DNA from: a virus
Direction: 5' to 3' (one strand)
IMG/VR virus record: IMGVR_UViG_3300009506_000059
Span: 1 to 45,654 of that record
Length of the DNA stretch: 45,654 nucleotides
The notes below the pieces were generated by a model. It did not search any database. It was not told where the DNA came from and worked only from the letters and a program-made list of their open reading frames with translations. Below are positions 21,846 to 32,600 of this stretch, in pieces (the stretch's first letter is position 1; each line of letters opens with the position of its first letter). The translations under genes and the position numbers were made by a program.

Positions 21846-23147
21846 ATGGCTACGATAATAAACGCAACCTGGGAATCGAACAGCGGCTTAACGGCTGCCG
21901 ACGGTTTCGACAATATAACGGACGCCGATGGTGATATGTCCGTAGCCGCAGGTGCGGCCCTCGGCGGTACGAATTACGGTGTTGCATATCTCGTTGATGA
22001 TACCAATGCGATGGTCGGTCGTTTTACGCAGGCCGATACCGGCACGGGCGATTTCAGGGTAAGGTTTTATTTTGACTGGAATTCGCTTACGATGGGCAAC
22101 TTCGAGGAATTTACATTAGGCGATTGGATCATAAATCCTGCTCCCTATTTTATATTCAAGCTTACATTCAGTAGAATTAGTGGAACAAGGTATTTGAATT
22201 TTACACCTTATTCTGATGCTGGTGGTTTAACGGCCGATTCTGTTGCAGTTTCAGATGCAGAACATTGGATAGAGATATATGTCCATCAGGCAGCGAATAG
22301 TTCATCCGCTGACGGTTCTTATGCCTGGTATATGGATGACTTGGGAACTGCTTTAGGTACATGGACAGGTGTTGATAACTATGACGTGTTTGCAGGAGGT
22401 GTCGAGTTCAGGCTCGGTGCGATGGCTGGAACGATAGACGCCGGCACTTCCGGCACTTTCTATATAGATGAGGTTAAGGCAAACGACGACGGCTCTGCGA
22501 TAGGGCCTATAGCTACGGGCAGTGTAAGTGCAAGTATTTCGGCGTCGCCGAGCCAGACCCCTTCGGCCTCGATTAGTTCTACACCCTCAGCGTCAATATC
22601 AAGTACACCATCGGCCTCGATTAGTGCCTCAGTATCCAGTACGCCGTCTGCTTCGCTAAGCTCTTCACCGAGTACCTCGCTTTCCGCGTCAATCAGCTCT
22701 ACACCCTCTGCTTCGCTTTCAGCGTCTATAAGCTCCACTCCTTCGGCAAGCTTGAGTGCCAGTATTTCATCTACGCCTTCAGCGTCAATATCACCGTCAA
22801 TATCTACGAGTCCGTCTGCGAGTATAAGCTCGTCACCATCTACATCTTTAAGCGCGAGCCTTTCACCTTCGATTAGTGCCTCGGTTTCGGCCACGGGCAG
22901 TATCAGCGCCTCTCTGTCGCCTTCGATAAGCGCCTCGCCTTCAGTTTCCGCTTCTATTAGTGCATCACCGTCGGCGTCTATTTCGGCCTCGCCAAGTTCT
23001 ACTCCTTCGGCTTCCCTGTCGGCCTCGATAAGTGCGAGTGTTTCCGCGTCACCTTCGGTATTAGTGAGTTTCGAGGGATATGTAAACTGGATAAGTGTTC
23101 AGGACGGCCTCGTTCAGGATGCCCAGTGGAGAATATTAAATGAGTAA
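21846..23147 (+). CDS. LamG-like virion protein with serine-rich repeat (SRR-2)
   Basis: 433 residues. Residues 1 to ~220 read as a concanavalin-A/LamG-like beta sandwich, ending [19 protein letters not shown], then [10 protein letters not shown]. Residues ~222-405 are a Ser-every-second-residue repeat with regular Pro (SxSxSPSAS). The last ~28 residues form a cap ([19 protein letters not shown]). The gene follows the glycosyltransferase cassette directly and overlaps the tail protein gene. It is a candidate adhesin or fibre and a candidate glycosylation substrate. Confidence 0.7.
   Translation: MATIINATWESNSGLTAADGFDNITDADGDMSVAAGAALGGTNYGVAYLVDDTNAMVGRFTQADTGTGDFRVRFYFDWNSLTMGNFEEFTLGDWIINPAPYFIFKLTFSRISGTRYLNFTPYSDAGGLTADSVAVSDAEHWIEIYVHQAANSSSADGSYAWYMDDLGTALGTWTGVDNYDVFAGGVEFRLGAMAGTIDAGTSGTFYIDEVKANDDGSAIGPIATGSVSASISASPSQTPSASISSTPSASISSTPSASISASVSSTPSASLSSSPSTSLSASISSTPSASLSASISSTPSASLSASISSTPSASISPSISTSPSASISSSPSTSLSASLSPSISASVSATGSISASLSPSISASPSVSASISASPSASISASPSSTPSASLSASISASVSASPSVLVSFEGYVNWISVQDGLVQDAQWRILNE
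22512..23060 (+). repeat. serine-rich (SX)n coding repeat, copy 2
   Basis: About 180 codons of Ser alternating with Ala, Ile, Leu, Val, Thr or Pro; the longest run of this pattern in the window. Serine codons TCN and AGY are mixed, and local units such as [12 protein letters not shown] recur. The composition also leaves a long open antisense frame, which I regard as a by-product. Confidence 0.85.
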
Positions 23148-25338
23148 TGTACCAGTTATAAGTTTTAACGCAGGTCAGTTGAGTCCTCAAATTGAGGAGA
23201 GGACTGATATAGCGAAATATTCGTCCGGCTGTCGTGATTTAGAGAACTTCATTCCGAGAGTTTACGGCTCAGCCGAGCAGAGGCCCGGAACGGCATTTAT
23301 AGGAACGGCCAAAAACTCGGGCCAGACCGTGAGAATGGAGGACTTTTCTTATTCTGATACCATTGCTTATATGTGCGAGTTTGGCGAGGAGTATATAAGG
23401 TTCTATTACAACAGCGGCCGTGTGGTTGGCTCTACATCTCCCACCGCGTGGGCCACCGCCACGGCGTATGTGATGGGACAGTTTACAACATATTCAGGCA
23501 CTATCTACAGGTGTCTTGTAGCTCATACATCATCGAGTGGGGCGGGTGACGGTGCGGGCGGTGAGCCTGATACCAATTATACCGAATGGGTAACGGCAGA
23601 CCTTGACTCCAACAGCGCTCCTATCTGCGAGACCCCAACTCCCTATCAGGAAGGCGATTTGCTCGAATTGCAGATAAGGCAGGTGGCCGATACTATGTGG
23701 ATTATCCACAAGAACTACCAGCCGAGGAAACTGACGAGAACGAGTACAACCACTTTTGATTTATCGAAGATAACGGTAAACGACGGGCCGTTCAAGAAAA
23801 GGAACGACCTCGCCAAAGGCGACAGCGTAACTCTTACTCCGAGCGCAACCACAGGAACGATTACTCTTACCGCTTCTTCGGCCACTTTTACAGCCAACCA
23901 TATAGGGGCTTTATTCAAGATAAAACAGCCGAGAGCGACTACCTACGTTTCGGGAACATCAACACATCCCGGAGCGAATGATGCCCTGACAAGTGCTATA
24001 AGTGTCAAGGGCGAGTTTTCCTTTAATACTCACGGCACATGGGACAAAGTAGTATCTTTGCAGAGAAACGTCAATTCCGAGGGCTGGGAGACCTACCGGA
24101 CGTGGATAAGTAAATCAGGCGCTTTAAGAAACGTCAGTTTTACGGACACCGAGGAAGAGAGTGGGGTACAATACAGGGCGTATTTAGGCACTTCCACCAG
24201 CGGTACTGTTTATTGTGATATTAACGTGCACGACTCCACTCAGGACGGTATCTGCCGCGTGACCGGCTTTACGAGCTCAACTGTGGTAACGGCGACCGTA
24301 TTGCAGACCTTCGCATCCACCAGCGCCTCTTACAGATGGTACGAGGGGGCATGGTCTGACGAGGCGGGCTGGCCGGGCGCTTTTACGTTCTTCGACGAAC
24401 GCGCCGTTTACGGCGGGACAGATAGTGAGCCTCAGAATATATGGTTCTCGGCATCGGGTGACTATGAGGACTTTGATGAAGGAATTTTCGACGACGACGC
24501 CTTCTGGCTTACCCTGGGTTCTGATAAGAGAAACGGCATCCGCTGGCTGTCGGGACTGAACCACCTGTGCGCGGGAACAAACGGCGGAGAGTGGATAGTA
24601 AGGGCGACCTCACTGGACGAGAAGATTACTCCCACCAACTATACGGCGAGACAGCAGACCTCCTACGGCTCTAAGAAAATACAACCTTTACAGGTGGGCG
24701 ATTCGGTTCTTTTCGTGGACTTTGTGGGCAGAAAGATAAGGGAATATACATTGTCCCAGACATCGCCGGAGGTCAAGTACGTCGCCCCCGACCTTACAGC
24801 ACTCGCCGAGGACATTACGGTAGGCGGGATAACCTCAATAGCGTTCCAGAAGAACCCCGACCTGATAGTATGGTGTACCCTCGCTACGGGCGGGTTGCTG
24901 TCGATGGTATATGAAAGAGAGCAGAACGTCATAGCATGGTCTAAGCATCCTTTAGGCGGAACGAGCGCATCCTGCGATTCCGTGGCGGTAATACCCGGAA
25001 CCAACGAGGACGAGGTATGGATATGCGTATCGAAGACGGTCAATAGTGCCACCGTAAGGCATATAGAGCAGTTACAGCCGAGGGTGAGCGTGGCTTACGA
25101 GGATTCGTGGTACGTTGACGACGGGCTGGGCTTCGACGGCGGTGCGGCGCAGACTATTACAGGTGCTACCAAGGCCAATCCCTGCGTGATTACAGTCGCC
25201 TCTCACGGCCTTAGTAACGGAGACCACGTTTACATTACAGGCGTGGGTGGTATGACCGACCTTAACGGCAACTATTATACAGTTGACGACGTTACGACCA
25301 ATACGTTTACTTTGAGAACTTATGAAAAATATACTTAA
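23140..25338 (+). CDS. tail/stabilisation protein, N-terminal part
   Basis: 732 residues. The start ([20 protein letters not shown], then [27 protein letters not shown]) is the hallmark of the large podovirus tail protein often called phage stabilisation protein. Residues ~103-148 carry a CBM5/12-like module ([25 protein letters not shown]). The end is an FCCH-like domain ([34 protein letters not shown]), cut off after LRT. The conserved C-terminal domain that normally follows is found on the 25621 gene instead, so this gene is truncated relative to its family. Confidence 0.7.
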   Translation: MSNVPVISFNAGQLSPQIEERTDIAKYSSGCRDLENFIPRVYGSAEQRPGTAFIGTAKNSGQTVRMEDFSYSDTIAYMCEFGEEYIRFYYNSGRVVGSTSPTAWATATAYVMGQFTTYSGTIYRCLVAHTSSSGAGDGAGGEPDTNYTEWVTADLDSNSAPICETPTPYQEGDLLELQIRQVADTMWIIHKNYQPRKLTRTSTTTFDLSKITVNDGPFKKRNDLAKGDSVTLTPSATTGTITLTASSATFTANHIGALFKIKQPRATTYVSGTSTHPGANDALTSAISVKGEFSFNTHGTWDKVVSLQRNVNSEGWETYRTWISKSGALRNVSFTDTEEESGVQYRAYLGTSTSGTVYCDINVHDSTQDGICRVTGFTSSTVVTATVLQTFASTSASYRWYEGAWSDEAGWPGAFTFFDERAVYGGTDSEPQNIWFSASGDYEDFDEGIFDDDAFWLTLGSDKRNGIRWLSGLNHLCAGTNGGEWIVRATSLDEKITPTNYTARQQTSYGSKKIQPLQVGDSVLFVDFVGRKIREYTLSQTSPEVKYVAPDLTALAEDITVGGITSIAFQKNPDLIVWCTLATGGLLSMVYEREQNVIAWSKHPLGGTSASCDSVAVIPGTNEDEVWICVSKTVNSATVRHIEQLQPRVSVAYEDSWYVDDGLGFDGGAAQTITGATKANPCVITVASHGLSNGDHVYITGVGGMTDLNGNYYTVDDVTTNTFTLRTYEKYT

Positions 25339-25624
25339 AATAGGAATACTAATCGTGGGACAGTTACTTTCGATATTCTCAAAACCTAAACCGAAGTTCG
25401 TACCCAGCCACTTGAGACCGGGATACGAGAGTCCGTTCGCCAAGCCAATGACGAAAGAGCAGAAAGACAGGCTCCAGAGAGATGTCATATTATATTTGGG
25501 CACTCACCGCAAGACTATGAAGTACGAGAAGCAGGCGAGAAAACTAAAGGATTCAGGCGATAAGAGACCTTTTAAGAGTATAGTGGCCGACCTGTCGCTC
25601 GAAGATATGAGGAGTAAAAAATGA
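25322..25624 (+). CDS. small basic hypothetical protein in the split region
   Basis: 100 residues starting 17 bases before the end of the tail-protein gene. A hydrophobic N-terminal helix ([16 protein letters not shown]) could be a signal anchor. The rest is basic and helical ([20 protein letters not shown]). It lies exactly at the break in the tail protein and overlaps the next gene (ATGA). Function unknown. Confidence 0.55.
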   Translation: MKNILKIGILIVGQLLSIFSKPKPKFVPSHLRPGYESPFAKPMTKEQKDRLQRDVILYLGTHRKTMKYEKQARKLKDSGDKRPFKSIVADLSLEDMRSKK

Positions 25625-27279
25625 CAGCTCCCGTATATCAGTCATTTACACAAACATCGAATGGCAGTAACTCAACGAGTATTACATTAACTAAGCCAAC
25701 AGGAACGGCAGCGGATGAGGATTTGTGTTTCGTTATTGTGACTGACGGCGACTGCGGCAGTGCAATTTCACCGCCAGATGCTAATTACACCCAGATACAG
25801 GGAACGAGAACTGCGGCTGTTTCCTGCTATGTTTTCAGGAGACGAGCAGCCAACCCGCCTAACGCAAGTCATGTTTTTACATGGACTAATTCCGAGCAGG
25901 CTTATGGTATATGTATTCGTATCAATGGTCAAAGCCTTACGTCCGCTATAAATGCAAGTGCCTTATCAACTGGCTTGTCTTCAACTCCAACCTGTCCTAC
26001 AGTTACTACTACAAAAGAAGATTGTTTAATATTAAGAATATTCGGTGCAGACGATGATGATATAACGTATGGTGCGGGCTATCCTTCCGGTCATACCGGA
26101 ATAACAGTTAATAAATCCACTTCGGGGACTGAAACGTGCAGCGGCAGTGCAGCATGGGTAAATAAGGCCAATCCCGGTGCAACGGGAACAGCAGCCTTTT
26201 CATTAACGGCCTCCGAAGACTGGATAGGCATAACGGTAGCCTATAATTCTCCCGAAGGCCCGAGTGCATCAATCAGTTCAAGTCCTTCGGCGTCTTTGTC
26301 GGTAAGTGCAAGTCCCTCCGCTTCATTATCTGCCTCGGGTTCGGTCAGCGCTTCCATTAGTTCTACACCATCAGCCTCAATAAGCTCAAGTCCCTCGACC
26401 AGCGTTTCGGCTTCAATAAGTTCTACGCCATCGACCTCTCCGTCTGCGAGCATATCGTCAAGCCCGAGTGCCTCGATAAGTTCAACACCGTCAACTTCAC
26501 CGAGCGCAAGTATCTCTTCGTCACCCTCGGCTTCAATATCTTCGACACCATCTACGAGCCTGTCAGCGTCGCCGTCCGCTTCACTGTCGGTGAGCGCCTC
26601 TCCGAGCGTATCGGAGACGGCCTCTGCCTCACCGTCAACCTCTCCATCTGCTTCGATTTCATCGAGTCCGAGCGCTTCGATAAGCTCAAGTCCTTCGGTG
26701 AGCGCCTCCGTATCGGCCTCACCGTCCATAGGCACAGGTGACTATATAAACAGTACCTCTTACGGCACTTATACGTCAGGCGGTACGATTCAGCAGGTAG
26801 AAGCGAGGTTCGAGAACCTTGACCATCTGGTAGGAGAGACGGTATCCATTCAGGGTACGGACGTAAATGACAGTACGACTAAATACACCAATCAGACCGT
26901 AACTGATACGGGCGTAGTCGATTTAGCTACGGCCTCGGCGAATAATCTCGTAAGACGTGCGGTGATAGGACTGCCCGTAACGCCGAAGTTAAGACCTATG
27001 AGGGTGGTATTTAACACGGGTGAGGGAACGAGTATGGGTTCGGTAATGAGAATATCCGAGGTTGTGGTCAGTGTTTATAATACAGGCGCACTTAAATACG
27101 GGCTTACAATGAGTGACTTAAAAGACGTTACCCTTCCGTCAACACCATATACCGGCGATGTGGTTATAACACCGGATACTGGTTTTGATGTGAATACCGA
27201 TTTATATTTATCAAGCGATTCGCCTTTACCATTAACCGTAAGAGCAATAATTCCAAGGATACACAAGACAGGAAGATGA
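25621..27279 (+). CDS. SRR-3: beta domain, serine-rich repeat, then C-terminal domain of the tail protein
   Basis: 552 residues in three parts. Residues 1 to ~210 are a Thr/Ser-rich beta-sandwich. Residues ~213-372 are the SPSAS-type serine repeat. Residues ~375-552 are the C-terminal domain typical of the stabilisation protein: [51 protein letters not shown] and [26 protein letters not shown] would complete the FCCH-like domain broken at the end of the 23140 protein. I infer that a cassette inserted into the ancestral gene and the C-terminal part is now carried by this hybrid. Confidence 0.7.
   Translation: MTAPVYQSFTQTSNGSNSTSITLTKPTGTAADEDLCFVIVTDGDCGSAISPPDANYTQIQGTRTAAVSCYVFRRRAANPPNASHVFTWTNSEQAYGICIRINGQSLTSAINASALSTGLSSTPTCPTVTTTKEDCLILRIFGADDDDITYGAGYPSGHTGITVNKSTSGTETCSGSAAWVNKANPGATGTAAFSLTASEDWIGITVAYNSPEGPSASISSSPSASLSVSASPSASLSASGSVSASISSTPSASISSSPSTSVSASISSTPSTSPSASISSSPSASISSTPSTSPSASISSSPSASISSTPSTSLSASPSASLSVSASPSVSETASASPSTSPSASISSSPSASISSSPSVSASVSASPSIGTGDYINSTSYGTYTSGGTIQQVEARFENLDHLVGETVSIQGTDVNDSTTKYTNQTVTDTGVVDLATASANNLVRRAVIGLPVTPKLRPMRVVFNTGEGTSMGSVMRISEVVVSVYNTGALKYGLTMSDLKDVTLPSTPYTGDVVITPDTGFDVNTDLYLSSDSPLPLTVRAIIPRIHKTGR
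26260..26735 (+). repeat. serine-rich (SX)n coding repeat, copy 3
   Basis: About 158 codons of Ser alternating with small or hydrophobic residues and regular Pro, with SISSTPS and SISSSPS units alternating. It links the N-terminal beta domain to the relocated tail-protein C-terminus. Mixed serine codon families are used. Confidence 0.85.
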
Positions 27280-27686
27280 AGTTTCGTGAAATGACAAGTG
27301 AAGATTACGAGTACCTGAAAGACCATTCGGCCTCAAGAGGGATATTTAAGAACACCCCCGAGGTGACGGAATATAATTTCTCTCTGGAGCATGAAGGCAA
27401 ACTGCTCGCCTCGGGCGGGTTCAGGCTGATTAATTTAACGAGTGCATGGTGCTGGCTCGATATGACCTACGATGCGGGAAATCATATCCATACTCTGTAC
27501 AGGGTAATAAAAGAGTGGATAGACATATTCGTTTCCGAGCATGGAATTATAAGATTACAAGCGTATATAGACCCTGAGTTTCCTGAGGGAGTAAATACTG
27601 TTCAGCATCTGGGTTTTAAGAGGGAGTCTAATATGGAAAAGTTCTATGGCGACAGGGACGCCTATTTGTATGTGAGGATAATATAA
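27276..27686 (+). CDS. GNAT-fold protein (T7 gp13-position)
   Basis: 136 residues, ATGA overlap with SRR-3. The layout fits a GNAT acetyltransferase-like fold: [17 protein letters not shown] at the N-terminus, [11 protein letters not shown] in the beta4 position, and [12 protein letters not shown] near the C-terminus. Many podoviruses encode such a protein between tail and internal virion genes, often with doubtful catalytic activity. The acetyl-CoA loop is not clearly canonical here. Confidence 0.65.
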   Translation: MKFREMTSEDYEYLKDHSASRGIFKNTPEVTEYNFSLEHEGKLLASGGFRLINLTSAWCWLDMTYDAGNHIHTLYRVIKEWIDIFVSEHGIIRLQAYIDPEFPEGVNTVQHLGFKRESNMEKFYGDRDAYLYVRII

Positions 27687-28198
27687 TGGCAACATTTTTA
27701 TTTATAGCTGGGACAACTATTGCCGCCGCCGGAGCGATTCAGTCCGGTCGCCAGGCTGCAGGAACGGCGAGGAACCAGAAGAAAATATCCGATTACAATT
27801 CTCTTTTAATGGAACGCGAAGCCAAGGCTATCGAACAGAAGGCAAAATTCGACCAGCTTCAGCACGCCAAGTTCTCAAGAGAGAAGATGGGCCAGTTGAG
27901 GGTTGCTCAGGCTACTTCCGGCACGACAGGCAGCGGTCTATTGGAAGAGGAGCAGGCCGCCGAGCTTGAACTTGAGAATATGCAGATAGGATATGAGGGG
28001 CGTGTAGGAGCAGGGAAAGCGAGGTCTCAGGCCGGAATTGACAGATTATCAGGTGACATAGCCCTTCAAAGAGGGCGAAACGCCCGGACAGCCTCCGCAT
28101 TTCAGGCGGGCAGTACACTTCTTACCGGATTCGGCCAGGCTTACTCCCCATCTAATATGGACGATTACCTGGCGAGGAAACACGGAATTAGGAAATAA
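27686..28198 (+). CDS. internal virion protein B-like (T7 gp14-like)
   Basis: 170 residues. A hydrophobic, Ala/Gly-rich N-terminal segment (FLFIAGTTIAAAGAIQSG) precedes a long charged helix (REAKAIEQKAKFDQLQHAKF) and a Gly-rich SGTTGSGLLEEEQAAELELE stretch. This is the usual arrangement of gp14-like ejection proteins, which form a membrane channel for DNA entry. Position between the GNAT protein and two larger internal proteins supports it. Confidence 0.7.
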   Translation: MATFLFIAGTTIAAAGAIQSGRQAAGTARNQKKISDYNSLLMEREAKAIEQKAKFDQLQHAKFSREKMGQLRVAQATSGTTGSGLLEEEQAAELELENMQIGYEGRVGAGKARSQAGIDRLSGDIALQRGRNARTASAFQAGSTLLTGFGQAYSPSNMDDYLARKHGIRK

Positions 28199-28200
28199 AA

Positions 28201-29664
28201 ATGGCTTACAGAATACAGAGAACAAGAACGTCTTTACCCGGCACTGCCGGAGGCGTAAGGGCCAATATTAATGTAGATACCGGCAGTCAGCAGGTGTCAC
28301 AGGCTCTTTCGGGGTTTGGTGAGGCTTTAGGTAAAGAAGGATTAAGACTTGATATGATCGAGGCCGATACTCAGTTCACCGCAGCTAAGGCTGCGGCGAG
28401 GCAGGAGCATTACAAGTTCTTAATGTCCCTTGAGAGTATGAGTCCCGACCAGTATTACGAGGCATACGAGAAATCCAAGGAGGCCAGAAGTAAATTAGTG
28501 CCCAAGAACGGGCGTGCGGCCCACGCTTTCGATAACTGGTCAACTTCGATCGAGCCTTATTTCTACGAGCAGGCATCCGGCGCGTGGCAGGCGAGACTAT
28601 ATGACGATTACAGGGCAGAGGGTTTCAGTAGGCGTCAGGAGTTTATCGAGACGGGCAACGGTGAGTATTTTGGCCATCTTGTCAAGGGTGTAAAGAACGG
28701 AGCTTACGATGCGGAGGAAGCGGCCAAACTGAGGCAGGGCGCTATCGACAACAGGAATTCATATATGAAGTTTCAGGAGGCGCAGGCAAAAGCAAGGCGG
28801 AAAGAAGAACTCGACGCTTACGTGGAGGAGAATGAACAGGAATGGTTTACCGATTTAATAGGTAATAAACTTGATATAACCAAGATAAAAAACTCTACCG
28901 TTCCCGCTAATGTCAAATTGAGGTGGAAAGGGATATATGACACTTGGCAGAAGAACACGTTGGCAGGCAAAGAGGCCGAGACTGATATTGTCCTTAAAGG
29001 CCAGCTTGAGGACATGGCTATAAATTTACGTCAGGGAACGGTGGGAATGCCTGAAGCGAGAGCAAAACTCGCCGAGGCTTATGCCCAGAAGAAGCTCAAA
29101 GATACGGACTACGAGGCGGTCCTCGACCTTATGAGAAGGGAGTTTAGAGCGGGCCAGCTTGAGACTCTTGACGGCAGGTTCAAAGCCAATCTGCCCCAGC
29201 TGGTCGATTTACCTTCGGAGTACGACCTTGAACAGAGACTCGAAATACTTAAACCTTCTGAGCGCGAAACCGTTATCAGCTTGAGACAGAGGCAGTTAAA
29301 GAACTACGACAACTACAAGCAGGCCCTCTTAAAGTACCACAAGGACAACCCTGAAGCAACAATCGGGGAAATATACGAATACGGAGAGAACCTTTTGAGT
29401 GTTTATCTGGGTTATAAGAACCAGTCTCAGGAAGAGATGGAGGGTCGGGCGGCCCTGCGTTCCGCAACGAAAAAACATGGACAGGAAGAGCTTGCCAAGG
29501 CCAAAGATGTAATGAAGGAAGGCAAGCCTGACTATACGAACCAGATAGACTATTTGAGACTGACATTTAATCTTACGCCCGAAGAGGTGGAAACGGCAAA
29601 GCAGTGGCTCGAAAAGGGTGAATCTCTCGACAGCCTTACCAGATATTTACAGAGCATAAAATGA
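28201..29664 (+). CDS. internal virion protein C-like (T7 gp15-like)
   Basis: 487 residues, almost entirely helical and highly charged, with Gln- and Ala-rich repeats of helix (KFQEAQAKARRKEELDAYVE in the middle). Position after the gp14-like gene and before the very large gp16-like gene, plus size, match gp15-type ejection proteins. The C-terminus overlaps the next gene (ATGA). Confidence 0.65.
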   Translation: MAYRIQRTRTSLPGTAGGVRANINVDTGSQQVSQALSGFGEALGKEGLRLDMIEADTQFTAAKAAARQEHYKFLMSLESMSPDQYYEAYEKSKEARSKLVPKNGRAAHAFDNWSTSIEPYFYEQASGAWQARLYDDYRAEGFSRRQEFIETGNGEYFGHLVKGVKNGAYDAEEAAKLRQGAIDNRNSYMKFQEAQAKARRKEELDAYVEENEQEWFTDLIGNKLDITKIKNSTVPANVKLRWKGIYDTWQKNTLAGKEAETDIVLKGQLEDMAINLRQGTVGMPEARAKLAEAYAQKKLKDTDYEAVLDLMRREFRAGQLETLDGRFKANLPQLVDLPSEYDLEQRLEILKPSERETVISLRQRQLKNYDNYKQALLKYHKDNPEATIGEIYEYGENLLSVYLGYKNQSQEEMEGRAALRSATKKHGQEELAKAKDVMKEGKPDYTNQIDYLRLTFNLTPEEVETAKQWLEKGESLDSLTRYLQSIK

Positions 29665-32600
29665 CGAACAGATTACTCGAATACAAACCGAACAGACTGG
29701 CCGGTTATGAGCCGAATTATACCGAGCCGATAGCCGACCCGAACGATGTGTCCATAGAATCGAAGCAGACATTTCAGATAGCCAGAGATGCCAAGCTGCC
29801 GTTGACTGCCGCCAAAGAGATAAACGATACACTTATTTCCAATAAAAAGACATATAAAAGACCTGGTCTTTACAAAAGAGCCTTGTACAGCCTGACTAAT
29901 AAGATACTCGTTCAGCCGTTTAAGAACATTTATAAAAATAGCACATTCGGCGAGATGGACTCCATAATGCAGACTATGAAGGACATCGAGGCTTATGAGA
30001 AAAGATACGGAGTGGAATTTCCTTCGGAGAAGATACCCGAACAGCTCGTAAAGTCAAGAGAGAAAGTCCATAAGCGGATACAGGCAATGCTCCCGCACCT
30101 TCAAACTCCTCCGCCTGAAGGGGCACTGGAAAAGGTTATTGAAACGGAGACGGGACTGTTTTCTTTTGTAGCTAAACTCTGGATAGCAAGAAAGATAGTG
30201 GGCGGCGTGGATGATAAAGTATCCGAGATAGCGGCGTTCGAGGCCGTTAATATGTCAGAAGGCGGTCAGCCGGGCATGGGCGTTTTGCTTGGTGCGGCAC
30301 TCGGTATTACCTCTGATATTCCGGCGGCTACCACTTTAGGGAAGATAGGAAAATCCGCTGCTCAGGGTGGGGTGTTGGCGACAGCCGCAGCAGCTCAGGG
30401 CGGTAACGCCGAGGATATTGCGGTTGCTTTTCTTTTGCCGGGAGTACTGAGGGTACTGGGCGAATATCCGAACCTGGTTAAAGGCAGGAACTTCGAGAAG
30501 ATAATAGCCAAAGAGGTCGAGTCCAAAGGATTTACCACGAGCGAGGCCAAGTCTGTCGCCAACGCCGTCCGTGACGCCGTGAAGGTCAAGGGCGGTAATA
30601 TGACGCCTAAACAGTGGGGAGCCAAACACGGAAGGCCGCTGAGAAAAATAGATGCCAAGTACAATAAAACTATCAATGAAGTATCTCAGCAGTTACTTCC
30701 GCCTGAAACTGCTCCCAAAAAATTCAATCAGATAGAATCCGAGAAGTTCGGGGCAAGGGCGGCGGCGGGAATAGTTGGCGAAAAGCCCTCTTACGAGCGA
30801 TTCAATGCTGAAGAATACAAAAAAAAGATTCAGGAGAAAATCCGTCAGCGGCAGGGGGAAGTCGAGCCGGAAGAGCCTGTTCGCAAGCAGGTAGAATCTA
30901 AGGAAGTAACAGCCAAGCAGCCTGCGGAAAGAGGGGAAGGGGAAAAGCGTAAACTTACCAGTTTTGGGAAGCCAATAAAGACAGACAGGGGAGCAATAGT
31001 TGATGCAAGAAAAGATGTAAATGTTGGTGATTATGTTACTGGTACTGTTTTAGATATGGAACGGGGAGTTGGAGTTTATCACGCTGGTAAAGTGGTAAAA
31101 GTATTAAAGCAAGCAGTTGATATTATAAACCCCGAAGGAAATAAAGTAAGACTTACTGGCAAAATAGGGGTCTTAGAAGGCGATAATATTGATATTATAA
31201 AAGAATTAATGGGAGAGCAACAGCCCGCCGCCGCTCCGAGGCCTACAGAACAGGCCAATTCATATATAGAAGAGGAGCCCGAAGATATTACCCCTGAAAT
31301 CGAGCAGATAAGACAGAGGAACAAAGGATTTGCGAGGATACCCGCAGTCTCTGATTTTCAGGACATATCGAGAAAACTGAAGGATAATTACACCAAGTTA
31401 AAATCACCTGATTTGGACGTAATCTCGAACGCTTACGGTGCAGTGGAGAAATGGCGGGCGGAGACCAATAAGGCCGGACTGCTCACGGACTGGGCGATGA
31501 AGAGTCTCAAAGAGGCAGGAGCAACACCGGAGCAGTTAAAAGCGATAGACGACTACCTCGATAATCCTACAGTTTATCAGGGTGAGTATGACAATCTTCC
31601 CGATGAGATTAAAGAGGTACACAAGGCGTTAAAGGAAGATTTCGATGAAATGCACGCCCTCGCCAAAGAGGAAGGTATTCTCGAATCTTATATAGAAAAT
31701 TATACTCCCCACTTATACTCGGACAGTGAATCTGCGATTAAGAAGGCTCTCTATCCGCAGGGCGGCAAGCTTGGCACTAAGTTCAAGTTCAGTAACCAGA
31801 GGAAGATTCCCACCAAGGATGCCGCAAGAGAACTCGGCCTTCACCCGATAGACGATCCTATTGCCAAGAACGCTGTTTATAAATTCCAGTTATTCAAGAC
31901 CCTCGCCAATAAGAACCTCATAGAGACCCTGAAGAAATTGAAGCGCGAGGACGGAATGCCGTTGATAATGGGCAGACCGAAGAAAGCTGACAAATTGAAG
32001 GTCTGGGAGAACGAATATCAATGGGTGAATGTGGATGCCCTCGGCAGGTATATGTACGTAGGTGAGACCGGCGAGAAACCCATGCTGATAAAAATGAACG
32101 CCAAGGCCGAGCCGGAAGTAGCTAAGATGCTGAACGACGCCTTCGCTCCGTGGCGCAAGCGTTCGGACTGGGAAAAGTCGTATCTCTGGCTCAAAGGCCG
32201 TATTAAGAGAGTGGTAATGTATAATCCTCTTATCCACAGCTGGAATATATGGTCTGATACTCTCGATGAGGTCAATTTCAATCCATACTCGGCCTATAAG
32301 GTTCAGAAGCGGGGCAAGGAGCTTTATGACCGCAAAGACGAGATTGTGGAATACGCCGTGGACTCCGGCCTTAATCTCAATATGGGATTCAGTGTCGCCA
32401 AGGACATCAGGAAGGCGTTAGGCGACGCTCCTGTAACTAATAAATTTCTCAAGCCACTCAGTAAACTGGAGGAATGGTCTGATAAGAACCTCTGGGAAGG
32501 TGTTGTCAAGCATAACCAGCTGGGCATGTTCGAGCTGATGACCGAGCAACTTTCACGTAAACACCCCAACTGGAGCAGGGAGAAGGTAGGTCAGACCGCC

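Noticed and set aside
22460-22894. 144-codon antisense frame
   Set aside because: It is the complement of the serine repeat and gives a Glu/Asp/Leu/Ala low-complexity product. The same holds for 26241-26735.
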